From the NCBI GenBank assembly GCA_050291245.1, contig JBNKJP010000069.1:75213-139212 (forward strand): a stretch of DNA of 64,000 nucleotides, read 5' to 3'. The position numbers were made by a program, and so were the translations under genes. Positions 43,987 to 52,928 of the stretch are shown in pieces (position 1 is the first letter of the stretch; every line of letters starts with the position of its first letter). A model generated the notes under the pieces. That model was not told the origin of the DNA, searched no databases, and was given only the letters and a program-made list of their open reading frames with translations. The DNA comes from Thiodiazotropha sp050291245 (GTDB lineage: Bacteria; Pseudomonadota; Gammaproteobacteria; Chromatiales; Chromatiaceae).

Positions 43987-45291
43987 TCATACCGTTTTAT
44001 TCAGAATCAGCTCTTGCGGAAAGATACAGCTGAACCGGCTGCCCTCTCCGATATGACTGACGATCTGCAACTCACCGTCGTGACGGCCGATAATATGCTT
44101 TACGATGGCCAACCCCAAGCCTGTTCCACCGGATTGTCGGGATCGGGCTTTGTCCACACGATAGAATCGCTCCGTTAACCGAGGAATGTGTTGTTCCTCG
44201 ATCCCCGGGCCGTTATCGGCCACACTCAGGCATGCCCGTTCGTCCTCCAGTCGCCAATCAACCCGGATCCGGGTGTTTGTAGGGGTGTGTACGATGGCGT
44301 TGAAAACCAGGTTTGAAAAGGCACTCATCAATTCGTTCTCCTCGCCCATCAGCCAAAGACTTTCATCCGCATGCAGTTCCAGGTGATAGCCGCCTTTCTG
44401 GTCTGCGAGCAGACGTGCCTGGTCGAATATTCTGCGTAACAGGTCGGGTACGGCCACCGGTTTCTCCACGGAGGGGGCGTCCCCCATCTCCAGTCGGGAG
44501 AGGGTCAGCAGGTCATTGATGATGCAGTTCATGCGATCGGCTTGCTGAATCATCAGCTCGAAGGGCCGCTGTTGGAAAGGCAGTTTATCGTTCTCACCCA
44601 GATTCTCGAGAAACCCGGTGATCACGGTCAACGGTGTGCGTAGCTCGTGTGATACGTTGGAGACGAAATCACGCCGGGTCTGGTTGAATTTGTAGACATC
44701 CGTGATATCTCGGATGACCACCAGGCGTTGGGCCTTCTTGCCGCCGAATCGCATCACCCGCAAGGACAGGATAACCGCCTTGTTGGTGGGTGAAGGGAAG
44801 TCCAGGGGGCGGTTATAGTCGGGGTTTCGAAGATAGTCCGTGAGTTGTTCCTGGGGGATGCGTTCGGACAATAGAATATGTTCATCCCTTGGCCAACAGA
44901 TCTTGAGTAGCTTGTTAGCTGCCGGATTCGCCCATTCGATACCTCCGGATTTGTTCAGCAGAATCAGACCGTCAGGTATCGATGAGGTAACCTTGCGAAA
45001 GCGTGAGGCAAACCGATTGAGGGTTCGTTTACGCTTTCGGCTGCGGGATCGGTGGTGAGAAAGTTCCCGGTAAATGATGCCCCAGACATCCACCGGATAG
45101 GGGGGGGTGATCGGGGAACCTTGCAGAATGATGTGGGCAAGCCTGCCCAGATAGTATCCGTGCTTGATGAAATAGGCGGCAACGGCCAGTAACATCATAA
45201 GCGGGAGTTGACCGATCAGGTAGCCGATGGGGGCGAATATCAGCACGGCACCGGTCAATTGACTGAATTCGATGGTCAGGTAGTGTTTCAC
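43987..45291 (-). CDS. phoR: Phosphate regulon sensor histidine kinase PhoR
   Basis: 434 residues from GTG 45291. A short N-terminus with two hydrophobic stretches (about 12-45) anchors it in the inner membrane without a large periplasmic domain. A basic linker and PAS-like domain (about 95-200) lead to the H-box NVSHELRTPL with His215, then the HATPase motifs NLVFNAIVHT (N box), DNGPGI (G1) and GGTGLGLAIV (G2). It lies 13 bases after phoB. It would phosphorylate PhoB under phosphate limitation, signalled through the Pst/PhoU complex, which is not in this window. Confidence 0.95.
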   Translation of the reverse strand: MKHYLTIEFSQLTGAVLIFAPIGYLIGQLPLMMLLAVAAYFIKHGYYLGRLAHIILQGSPITPPYPVDVWGIIYRELSHHRSRSRKRKRTLNRFASRFRKVTSSIPDGLILLNKSGGIEWANPAANKLLKICWPRDEHILLSERIPQEQLTDYLRNPDYNRPLDFPSPTNKAVILSLRVMRFGGKKAQRLVVIRDITDVYKFNQTRRDFVSNVSHELRTPLTVITGFLENLGENDKLPFQQRPFELMIQQADRMNCIINDLLTLSRLEMGDAPSVEKPVAVPDLLRRIFDQARLLADQKGGYHLELHADESLWLMGEENELMSAFSNLVFNAIVHTPTNTRIRVDWRLEDERACLSVADNGPGIEEQHIPRLTERFYRVDKARSRQSGGTGLGLAIVKHIIGRHDGELQIVSHIGEGSRFSCIFPQELILNKTV

Positions 45292-45304
45292 GGTGAGTCA
45301 GGAA

Positions 45305-45997
45305 TCAGTTGTTGGCTATTGGGGAGAATCGGTACCCTGTGCCGCGCACGGTCTGGATCAGGTGGTCATGTCCACTGGGGGCGAGAATCTTACGCAAGCG
45401 GCGGATGTGTACATCGACGGTGCGTTCGTCCACGTACACATCCCGACCCCAAACGTGATCGAGGATCTGTGAGCGGTTGTAGGCGCGTTCCGGATGGGTC
45501 ATGAAAAAGTGCAGCAGCCGGTACTCTGCGGGTGAAAGCGATATCGGTGTCTCCCCGCCCAGAACCCGGTGTTTTGCATGATCCAACACCAGGCCGTGAA
45601 ATTCCAGGATCTGTTGCGTGACTTCATCCGAGGAACGTCGAATCACCGCATTGATGCGCGCGATCAGTTCCTTGGTTGAAAACGGCTTGGTGATGTAGTC
45701 ATCCGCACCACTGTCCAGGCCTCTGACCTTATCCGATTCATCGGATTTCGCGGTCAGCATGATGATGGGCGTGGAACGGGGTGCGTTGTGTTTTAGCTCC
45801 CGGGTCAAATCGAGTCCTGAACGACCGGGCAGCATCCAGTCCATCAGGATCAGATCGTAACGGTTCTGATCAAGCAACTTGCGTGCATCCAGTGCATTGT
45901 CCGCTTCATCGACGGTGAAGTCTTTCGGCTGTAAAACGAAGCGAATCAACTCCCGGATTTCGGGTTCGTCTTCAACAATGAGAATTCGGCTCCGCAT
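45305..45997 (-). CDS. phoB: Phosphate regulon response regulator PhoB
   Basis: 230 residues. Receiver domain with the acidic pair ED (9-10), phosphoacceptor Asp53 in LMDWMLPG, and the Lys of ITKPF. OmpR-type winged helix follows (about 130-225) with RTVDVHIRRLRK and VRGTGYRF. The length and sequence match PhoB along the whole protein. It is first in phoB-phoR. No convincing Pho box was found by eye upstream. Confidence 0.96.
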   Translation of the reverse strand: MRSRILIVEDEPEIRELIRFVLQPKDFTVDEADNALDARKLLDQNRYDLILMDWMLPGRSGLDLTRELKHNAPRSTPIIMLTAKSDESDKVRGLDSGADDYITKPFSTKELIARINAVIRRSSDEVTQQILEFHGLVLDHAKHRVLGGETPISLSPAEYRLLHFFMTHPERAYNRSQILDHVWGRDVYVDERTVDVHIRRLRKILAPSGHDHLIQTVRGTGYRFSPIANN

Positions 45998-46443
45998 CTC
46001 GTATCCTGTCTCGGCGATCGGTGGATTTCTGCTCAGGCATGGGGAGGGTTCAGGTTGCCGGTGTTCGCACTGTGAATGTTCCGTTACGGCGAGTTGTGGT
46101 TATGCATCGCGATCGGTAAACGCCTGATCGATATTCTAGGGAATCAAACATAAAAAGACTAATGCAGGGTAGAAAAGCGGCGAAATCTGCTTTAATTCGA
46201 TGTGGCGAGGGAATGATCCGCTTTGAGATTGAGAACGCTGTTCTTATCATATTTATTCGTCTTCGTTAAGTGTGTTTTGCAACCCATTGATATAAAAAAG
46301 GATATGTTGGGCTCAAAGGAGGGATGGGTTGGGTGGGCCGGATTCCAGGGTGTGGAGAAAATCACCCGGATTGCTTGTGATTATCAGCTTCAATGGTGAT
46401 AATCATAACTGGGCCATAACCGGCGTTATATTCAATATTTTTC
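45998..46443. other. Divergent intergenic region between phoB and the CorC-like gene
   Basis: 446 bases with no gene I can support. It contains AT-rich stretches (around 46200-46310) suitable for promoters and an inverted repeat at 46378-46405 (listed separately). Otherwise nothing recognisable. Confidence 0.5.
46378..46405. promoter_or_regulatory. Inverted repeat TGATTATCA-N10-TGATAATCA
   Basis: Perfect 9-base arms, centred about 52 bases upstream of the CorC-like start. The TGATAATCAT half resembles pieces of Fur-type sites, but the spacing does not match a classic Fur box. Candidate operator; regulator unknown. Confidence 0.35.
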
Positions 46444-47712
46444 GTGGAAAACTATCTCATTTTGACGGTGCTTCTGGTACTGTCGGGCGTTTTTTCCGGT
46501 TCGGAAACTGCCCTGATCTCGCTCTCAATGGCGCGTGCGGAATCACTGTACAAGGAAGGTCGAAACGGCGCCCATGCCTTGTATCTTCTGAAGAAAGATC
46601 CCAGTCGTATGCTGATCACCATTCTGATCGGCAATAACGTGGTGAATATCGCCGCCTCCGCCATGGCTACGGTCATCGCTACCGAACACTTCGGTCACAG
46701 TGGACCGGGTATTGCCGTGGGTGTATTGACGATCCTGATCCTGGTGTTTGGCGAGATTACTCCCAAGAGTCTGGCCACCCGTTTTTCCGAACGCATATCA
46801 CTGGCCATGTCACCCGTGATCTACGGATTCATGCGCCTGATCTATCCCATGGTCTGGGTGTTTTTACAGATTACCAACTGGGTACAGTCGTCCACCAAGG
46901 CGATGGACGATCCGCTGGTTACGGAATCCGAGGTGATTACCCTGATCGAACATGGTGAGGAAGAGGGTGTCATCGACACCGGCGAGCGCGAGATGATCGA
47001 GCGCATCTTCAACTTCAACGATCTTAAGGCTGAGGATGTGATGACTCCGAGGCGGCAGGTTTTCCGCCTGGACGGTCGACGCCTGTTGCGCGATACATTG
47101 CCCGAAATCCTCAACGAGGGGTATTCCCGTATCCCGGTTTATGGCGAGGATCCGGATGAGATCCACGGGGTGGTGATTCTCAGGGACTTGATCAGCATCA
47201 TCGCCAAAGGTGAGCTCGATCAGACGATCTCGGAACTCGCTCAAGAGCCCTTGTTCACCTCATCCAACACACCGATTGATGAACTCATCCGTACCCTCAA
47301 AAACAAGAGTATCCATCTCGCCGTAGTGGTCGATGAGCATGGTGCGATGGTGGGGGTTATTACCCTCGAAGACATGCTCGAAGAACTGGTGGGTGAGATC
47401 TATGATGAGAGTGATGAAAAGCCCGATGAGTTGATGGTTTTAGGCAACGGGCAGATTCTGGTGGACGGTACGGCGGAACTACGCATTGTCGAGGACTATT
47501 TCGATATCGATATCCCCGGCAAACCGACCGACACCATCAATCGCTGGTTGTTGGAACATACCGAGCGGATCCCGGCCAAGGATGAACGGTTCGAACTCGA
47601 CGGACTTGAGGTGCGGGTCGAGGATGCCTCCAGCCGCCGGATTCACCAGGTCATCATGTGTCGCAGTGATCCGGATGAGGATAAGTCCTCCGGGGATTTG
47701 CTGGCTGATTAG
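46444..47712 (+). CDS. HlyC/CorC (DUF21-CBS) family membrane protein
   Basis: 422 residues from GTG 46444. A DUF21/CNNM membrane domain (about 1-185; GVFSGSETALISLS, ILVFGEITPKSLA) is followed by a paired CBS module (about 205-330; EDVMTPRRQVFRL, GVITLEDMLEELVGEI) and a CorC/HlyC C-terminal domain. Such proteins are tied to Mg2+/Co2+ efflux or homeostasis (YfjD/MpfA-like). The gene is divergent from phoB and is followed by a mobile-looking repeat element. Confidence 0.9.
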   Translation: MENYLILTVLLVLSGVFSGSETALISLSMARAESLYKEGRNGAHALYLLKKDPSRMLITILIGNNVVNIAASAMATVIATEHFGHSGPGIAVGVLTILILVFGEITPKSLATRFSERISLAMSPVIYGFMRLIYPMVWVFLQITNWVQSSTKAMDDPLVTESEVITLIEHGEEEGVIDTGEREMIERIFNFNDLKAEDVMTPRRQVFRLDGRRLLRDTLPEILNEGYSRIPVYGEDPDEIHGVVILRDLISIIAKGELDQTISELAQEPLFTSSNTPIDELIRTLKNKSIHLAVVVDEHGAMVGVITLEDMLEELVGEIYDESDEKPDELMVLGNGQILVDGTAELRIVEDYFDIDIPGKPTDTINRWLLEHTERIPAKDERFELDGLEVRVEDASSRRIHQVIMCRSDPDEDKSSGDLLAD

Positions 47713-47723
47713 TGAGATTTAAT

Positions 47724-47834
47724 CTCGTTCCCACGCTCTGCGTGGGAATGCATACTAACACCAGGTGGTATTACCCAGGCCTGATATATTCACCAACCCG
47801 GGGTACGCATTCCCACGCAGAGCGTGGGAACGAG
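47724..47834. repeat. 111-bp MITE/REP-like element, copy 1
   Basis: Terminal repeats CTCGTTCCCACGC-TCTGCGTGGGAATGC (47724-47751) and its inverse (47807-47834) enclose about 55 variable bases; each terminus can also form its own hairpin. Copy 2 is at 58583-58695. The terminus is a widespread repeat in many bacterial genomes. No transposase is inside, so it would be non-autonomous. Confidence 0.85.
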
Positions 47835-47836
47835 TA

Positions 47837-47870
47837 GTTGGTGGATTCCGCTTTGCTCCATCCGGGCTAC
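47837..47870. repeat. Fragment of a common dispersed repeat
   Basis: TTGGTGGATTCCGCTTTGCTCCATCCGGGCTAC lies directly against element copy 1. Its complement (GTAGCCCGGATGGAGCAAAGC...) is a phrase frequently repeated in proteobacterial genomes. Only one copy is seen here. Confidence 0.5.
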
Positions 47871-47887
47871 TTGTGTTTTTTCCTTGG

Positions 47888-50110
47888 CTACTGGTTTTGA
47901 GGGTGATTGCGCACCCGGTGCCGGAAGTGGGTCATGAGCTTCTCGCGCATGCGTTTTTCACGATGCTTCTTGGCGGCCTCCACGCGTCGCTCCGCCACAC
48001 CGATCAGGGTCTCCTGGCAGCTCATCGATTTATCGTCTTCCGACGGAGTCCGGCGAATATAGGTGCCATCCGGTTGCATGTCCCAGGCATTGTGCTTATC
48101 GCTGAGCTGCACGTCGAGAATCAGGCGCAGTTCCTGGCGCAGGGCAGGTGACTCCACGGGCACCAGCACTTCTACCCGGTGCATGAGATTTCGCTGCATC
48201 AGATCCGCGGAACCAATGAAGTACTCCTCGTCACCGCCATTGTGGAAATAGGTGATACGGGCATGCTCGAGAAAGCGGCCCACGATACTCACGACACTGC
48301 CGGTTTCGCTGAGTCCCTTGATACCGGGACGGAATCGGCAGGTGTCCCGCACGATGAGGTCGACTTTGACCCCGGCCTGAGTGGCCTGGTAGAGACCCTT
48401 GACGATATCCGAATCCTCCAGGGCGTTCATTTTCAGTTGAATGTGTCCGGGAGAGCCGTCCTGATGCAGTTTGATCTCTCGCTCGATCTTGTTGAGCAGG
48501 GATTGTTTGAGGGTATAGGGTGCGGCAAGGATCTTGCGATAACTCGGTGGTGGCGAATAACCGGTCAGGTAGTTGAACAGTTCGGTCAGATCCTTACCGA
48601 TCTCCTCTTCACAACCGAGCACGCCCAGATCGGTGTACAGGCGGGCGGTTCCTGAGTGGTAGTTGCCGGTACCGATGTGGTAGTAACGACGCAGCTGGGA
48701 GTAGTCTTTGCGGATCACCATGATCAGCTTGCTGTGGGTCTTTAGGCCGACTACTCCATAGGTGACGTGGATTCCCGCCTGTTCGAGTCGCCGGGCCCAG
48801 CGTATGTTGGCCGCTTCGTCGAAACGGGCCTTCAACTCGACCAGCACCGCAACCTGCTTACCGTTGCGTGCGGCCTTGATCAGGGAGTCGAGTACATTGC
48901 CGTCCGCCGAGGTGCGATAGAGGGTCATCTTGATCGCGAGCACCTTGGGGTCTTCCGCCGCGGTGCGCAGGAAGCGTTCCACCGTGGTGCTGAACGATTC
49001 GTAGGGGTGCTGCAACAACAGGGCTCCGTGATCACGCAGAATATGAAAGATATTGCGTCGGTCATGGGCCAGTTGCGGGTGGTCCACCGGATGATGGGGG
49101 GCGTCCTTCAGTTCCGGAAAATTCAGCCGGGTGAGTTCGAACAGGTCGCGCATGGCCATCATGCTGTCCACGCAGTAAACGTCCTGTTCTTCATCGAGTC
49201 CGAGTTCTGCCGCCAGCATGCCCCGGTGAACCGTGTTCATGCCATTGGAGATTTCCAGTCTCACGATGGGTGCGAAGTGGCGCTCCCTGAGCTCGGATTC
49301 GATCTTCTCAAGCAGGTCATTGGCGGTTTCCTGATCGAGTTCCACATTGGCGTTACGGGTGACCCGGAACAGGTCACAGGATTCGATCTCCATACCGGGA
49401 AACAGCATGTCGAGATTATTCGCCACCAGGTCATCCAGGGTGACATAGGTGTGGCTGTCGCCCACCTGAATCAGGCGACTCGAGACCTCCTGGCTGACCG
49501 GCACCTTCACCCGGGCCATGTGCAGGTCGGGACCGCCCGGAAATCTCAATGTGACCAGCAGGTTCAGGGTCTGGTTCGAGATGAAAGGGAAGGGATGGCT
49601 GGGGTCCATCGCCAGGGGGGTGAGCATGGGGAAGATGTCTTCCTGGAAATGTTCCCTCAGCCCGGCCTGTTGCGCGGCATCCAGGGAATGGAATTCTGTG
49701 ATAACGATGCCCTGTTCTGCCAGTTCCAGCATCAGGTCAGCAAAGATCCGGTGCTGTGTCTGGATAATCTGGCGGGTCACTTCCTGGCATTCACTGAGCT
49801 GCTGCGTCGGAGTGCGGCCATCCACGGTCGAGGTGTGAATGCCGGCGGCGACCTGCTGTTTCAGGCCGCCGATCCTTTTCATGAAAAACTCATCCATGTT
49901 ACTGCTGACGATGGCAAGGAACTTTACCCGCTCCAGGAGTGGGTTTTCCTTGCGTTCCGCTTCACCCAGGACCCGGCGGTTGAATGCAAGCCAGGTGAGC
50001 TCCCGGTTGAGGTAGAGCGCCGGATCGTTTAAATCGAATTCGGGGGTTTCCGTATCCGTCGCCGGGGCGAGGGAATCGTCATTCACGGGTAGCTGTTCGG
50101 GTATGCTCAT
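47888..50110 (-). CDS. ppk1: Polyphosphate kinase 1
   Basis: 740 residues. PPK1 reversibly makes polyphosphate from ATP, usually at the inner membrane. The four-domain plan is intact: N-terminal LNRELTWLAFNRRVL and SNMDEFFMKRIGGL; the head domain; then two PLD-like C domains with VLAIKMTLYRTS, the catalytic-His motif VVGLKTHSKL, YYHIGTGNYHSGTARLYTDLG, and RDTCRFRPGIKG with FIGSADLMQRNL. It lies downstream of apgM and the 2PGK-like gene on the same strand, about 155 bases away. PhoBR close by suggests, but does not prove, phosphate control. Confidence 0.97.
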   Translation of the reverse strand: MSIPEQLPVNDDSLAPATDTETPEFDLNDPALYLNRELTWLAFNRRVLGEAERKENPLLERVKFLAIVSSNMDEFFMKRIGGLKQQVAAGIHTSTVDGRTPTQQLSECQEVTRQIIQTQHRIFADLMLELAEQGIVITEFHSLDAAQQAGLREHFQEDIFPMLTPLAMDPSHPFPFISNQTLNLLVTLRFPGGPDLHMARVKVPVSQEVSSRLIQVGDSHTYVTLDDLVANNLDMLFPGMEIESCDLFRVTRNANVELDQETANDLLEKIESELRERHFAPIVRLEISNGMNTVHRGMLAAELGLDEEQDVYCVDSMMAMRDLFELTRLNFPELKDAPHHPVDHPQLAHDRRNIFHILRDHGALLLQHPYESFSTTVERFLRTAAEDPKVLAIKMTLYRTSADGNVLDSLIKAARNGKQVAVLVELKARFDEAANIRWARRLEQAGIHVTYGVVGLKTHSKLIMVIRKDYSQLRRYYHIGTGNYHSGTARLYTDLGVLGCEEEIGKDLTELFNYLTGYSPPPSYRKILAAPYTLKQSLLNKIEREIKLHQDGSPGHIQLKMNALEDSDIVKGLYQATQAGVKVDLIVRDTCRFRPGIKGLSETGSVVSIVGRFLEHARITYFHNGGDEEYFIGSADLMQRNLMHRVEVLVPVESPALRQELRLILDVQLSDKHNAWDMQPDGTYIRRTPSEDDKSMSCQETLIGVAERRVEAAKKHREKRMREKLMTHFRHRVRNHPQNQ

Positions 50111-50264
50111 GCTCGTTTGTTCGCTGGGTTGTCGAGTTGCCGATATGTTGCAGTGTGGATCGCTGTTTGATGAGCTGAGAGTCGCAAGGCTTCTCAGGGT
50201 TCAAGGGATGATACTGAATAGTATATGCCGGATTTTCAGTCAAATGGTATCGGATTGACAAGAG

Positions 50265-51539
50265 CTATTGAAAGAGCAAGTGCCGGTCTCGGGCACGATA
50301 GTTATCAAGGCAGTTCATCTGATCGAGCAGGGTGAGGAGAAATTCACGGCTGCCGATCCGGCCCAGACCGCCGATCGTACACGATTGCTCGGAAAAGGTG
50401 TCGCAACGGTCCACCCGACCGTATGGGTTGTAGATCAAACTGGGTACCGGGTCGCCGGTATGCCGTCCGGTGTTACTGTCCGTGGAATGGTCCGCGGTGA
50501 CGGCAATCACCCGTTCGTCGTTGATCAACGGCGCAATGGCATCGTCAATACGCATCAGGATTTCACGTTTGCCGGCGGGATCGAGATCATGGGAGAAGAG
50601 ATCTGTGGCCTTGATATGCAGGAACACCAGATCGTGCTCGGAAAGCGCCTGTTCCGTGACCTTGACCTTGGTGGCGAGGTCGGTTGTTTTGTCGGCGCTG
50701 AAGGCGGGATTCCCGTACACGGAGTATCCCATGAGTTTTCCCAGGCCGAGTACCGTAAGCTCCCCTGAAACGACCGCGGCTTTCAACTTGAGATGTTGCA
50801 CCAGGGGTTTGATCCTGGGCAGTCTGCCGGGGCTTCTGCAGATGATTCCATTCGCCGGCGGCAAGCCAAGATCCTTGCGCTGACGGTTGACTTCATGCCC
50901 GTCGAGTCGCTCGAATACGATTTCAGTGAAACGATTGATGGCTGCTGCGGTGCGCGCCGCTTTCGAGTTCAGAGGGTTGTTGGGCAGGCAGGGAAGCAGA
51001 CCGAGACTCCGGTAGTGGTTACCGGGATCGGTCCTGCTGATCTGGCACGACAATCCCTTGCCCTCGAGTTGCAGAACCACCCGGTGCTGGGTGGCGGGGT
51101 GGAGACTGGCGATAATACCATTCCCCAGGTCGACGTGTCCGACCGCGGCAGCCAGAAGGTCGGTACTGCTTGCGATGCGACCGGCACGGCGGTCGATGAT
51201 CTCGTAATGTTCAGCCTGCTTTTCGAGTGTCGCGAAATTGCAGCGAAAGTAGATTGCGTCAGGATTGTTTGTCAGGCCGACTCCGCTGGCTTCCACCGGT
51301 CCGCGCGCCAGCTTTAATGCCTGTTTTCGGGGCAGGCCGAATAACTGGGCGATGCCGGTGTGGGTGCCGACCGGAATACCCGGCTGTAACGGATCGATCA
51401 AGCCGCATTGGCCGGCCTGTGCCAGGTGGTCCATATTCGGCGTATCCGCCACTTCCAGTGGGGTTTTGCCGCCAAAGGCGGGTATGCCTCGGTCTCCGAG
51501 GCCGTCCAGGATGATCATCAGACCTTTATAGGTTTTCAA
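50265..51539 (-). CDS. Archaeal-type (AP-superfamily) phosphoglycerate mutase-like protein
   Basis: 424 residues related to cofactor-independent aPGM. Metal-binding sections are intact: ILDGLGDRG with Asp12, FGGKTPLEVADTPNMD, the HIKATDLFSHDLD region, and VTADHSTDSNTGRHTGDPVP. The nucleophile loop differs: where aPGMs have GSD (Ser nucleophile) this has GTH, with Thr59. Thr can be the nucleophile in other alkaline-phosphatase-superfamily enzymes, so it may be a phosphatase, a mutase with altered substrate, or inactive. It starts 33 bases after the 2-phosphoglycerate-kinase-like gene, so the two are probably co-transcribed and share metabolites. Confidence 0.8.
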   Translation of the reverse strand: MKTYKGLMIILDGLGDRGIPAFGGKTPLEVADTPNMDHLAQAGQCGLIDPLQPGIPVGTHTGIAQLFGLPRKQALKLARGPVEASGVGLTNNPDAIYFRCNFATLEKQAEHYEIIDRRAGRIASSTDLLAAAVGHVDLGNGIIASLHPATQHRVVLQLEGKGLSCQISRTDPGNHYRSLGLLPCLPNNPLNSKAARTAAAINRFTEIVFERLDGHEVNRQRKDLGLPPANGIICRSPGRLPRIKPLVQHLKLKAAVVSGELTVLGLGKLMGYSVYGNPAFSADKTTDLATKVKVTEQALSEHDLVFLHIKATDLFSHDLDPAGKREILMRIDDAIAPLINDERVIAVTADHSTDSNTGRHTGDPVPSLIYNPYGRVDRCDTFSEQSCTIGGLGRIGSREFLLTLLDQMNCLDNYRARDRHLLFQ

Positions 51540-51557
51540 TCTCTTGTCACTTCTTAG

Positions 51558-51570
51558 TATGAGACACTAC
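51558..51570 (-). repeat. GTAGTGTCTCATA motif, copy 2
   Basis: Minus-strand GTAGTGTCTCATA in the 33-base gap between the 2PGK-like gene and the aPGM-like gene, preceded (minus strand) by CCTAGTT as copy 5 is by CCTAGT. Confidence 0.5.
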
Positions 51571-51572
51571 AA

Positions 51573-52766
51573 CTAGGCTGACTGAAAGACATCGTCGATC
51601 TGGCCGTGAAAACGTTTTCCCAGAACATCGATGATCGAGCGCATGACATTGTCCGTTGTGATGTCCTTATGATCGTTGGTTACGATCGGGACCGCATGGC
51701 TGTCCGCTTCAGAAAGTAAATGGGTCTGCAACTGCCAGATGGAGTCGAAGTGGGAGATGTAGTGGCTTTGACTGCTGCGGGCGGGTGCGGTGATGCCCCG
51801 GTCTTTCAGATGATGTTTGAGTTTGTCCTGTTTCAGTACCGCAAGCATGATCGGCACGATCACCGCGTCCTCCAGATGCCTGAAGCGTTCAAACAGCGCC
51901 GGTGAAACATGCACGCCTTCCAGGATCAATGACACCCGTTCTTTCAGCGCCCTCTGCACCACCGCTTCACAGGGTACCGATACCAGTTCGGTCTGGTAGA
52001 GATAACCTTGAATCATCAACTCCTCTTTGGGTACGTTGGTCATTTGTTGACCGGGAATCTTGCTCCAGGCGTTGAACGACGAGGTGTGCAATCCGGGCAG
52101 CAGGCGCTCGGGAATCATCATGCGCATGACTTCCCGCAACATATCGGTGGACTGGGTGCGTATGATGTTCAGACGATGCGCCACTTCCGTGGCAATGGTG
52201 CTTTTTCCGCAACCGGTAGTTCCGCCGATCAGCAGAATTAACGGCCGCTTGGAGTGTTTGTGGTCGATCCACACAAGATAGCTGCGGGCGGTATCCTTTC
52301 CATAGCGTTGTTTCAGTTTGTCGTAGGTGAGTCTGCCGATTTGGTGTGTCGTGACGCCTTCCTGGCGTGACTCCAGTAATTCCAGAAAGACCGACTGGGT
52401 AATGAGCGACGCCTTGTCGCTGCTCAGACCGGTGGATTCCAGGGTCTGCCGGTGTTCCAGGAGTGAGAACGGATGGGTTGTACCTTTGCGGTCTGTTACC
52501 TGAATCTCGATGGTGGATTGTGTGTGGCTCTCGTAGTTGGCGGCTACCTCGTGCTCTGACATCTGCGCGAGTCTTTTTTTTACCAGGTTTCGCAGATCCG
52601 AAGTCGTGAGTTCCTCTTTTCCGTCGATCTGCTGGCGGATCTCGGAGGAGAGCTGGTAGGCGGTTTCAAAGGACAGTCCGGCATCGGTCAATGAGCGGGT
52701 GAGTATGCCCCTCAGGAAGGGCGTACGCGTATGATCGGATTTGTCGATGATGAAAGTTTTGGCCAT
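51573..52766 (-). CDS. 2-phosphoglycerate kinase-like P-loop protein with ATP-cone regions
   Basis: 397 residues. Two ATP-cone-like modules (about 5-80, FLRGILTRSLTDAGLSFETAYQLS; and 85-166, FSLLEHRQTLESTGLSSDKAS) precede a kinase domain with Walker A GGTTGCGKST (181-190) and TDMLREVMRMM. Methanogen 2-phosphoglycerate kinase (cyclic 2,3-diphosphoglycerate pathway) has one ATP cone and the same GGxTGxGKSTIA-[ST]xxIREVMR layout, so the likely reaction is ATP-dependent phosphorylation of 2-phosphoglycerate to 2,3-bisphosphoglycerate. The second cone is an extension. No cDPG synthetase was seen. The substrate is inferred from family only. Confidence 0.78.
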   Translation of the reverse strand: MAKTFIIDKSDHTRTPFLRGILTRSLTDAGLSFETAYQLSSEIRQQIDGKEELTTSDLRNLVKKRLAQMSEHEVAANYESHTQSTIEIQVTDRKGTTHPFSLLEHRQTLESTGLSSDKASLITQSVFLELLESRQEGVTTHQIGRLTYDKLKQRYGKDTARSYLVWIDHKHSKRPLILLIGGTTGCGKSTIATEVAHRLNIIRTQSTDMLREVMRMMIPERLLPGLHTSSFNAWSKIPGQQMTNVPKEELMIQGYLYQTELVSVPCEAVVQRALKERVSLILEGVHVSPALFERFRHLEDAVIVPIMLAVLKQDKLKHHLKDRGITAPARSSQSHYISHFDSIWQLQTHLLSEADSHAVPIVTNDHKDITTDNVMRSIIDVLGKRFHGQIDDVFQSA

Positions 52767-52928
52767 CTTGCCGCTGGATGAAATCAGGTGATCGGGTCAG
52801 TCTGTGAATGGCATGTCGTATCGGCACAGGTCATACAGTACTGGGTTTCATACACTGGGCTTTATCTTGGCCAGGATTGGTAAAGCGTATCAGATCCAGG
52901 TACTTCAGGGGAATGGTTCAATATACCG

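Noticed and set aside
48767..50032. 421-codon plus-strand frame
   Set aside because: Antisense to ppk1, which matches its family from end to end.
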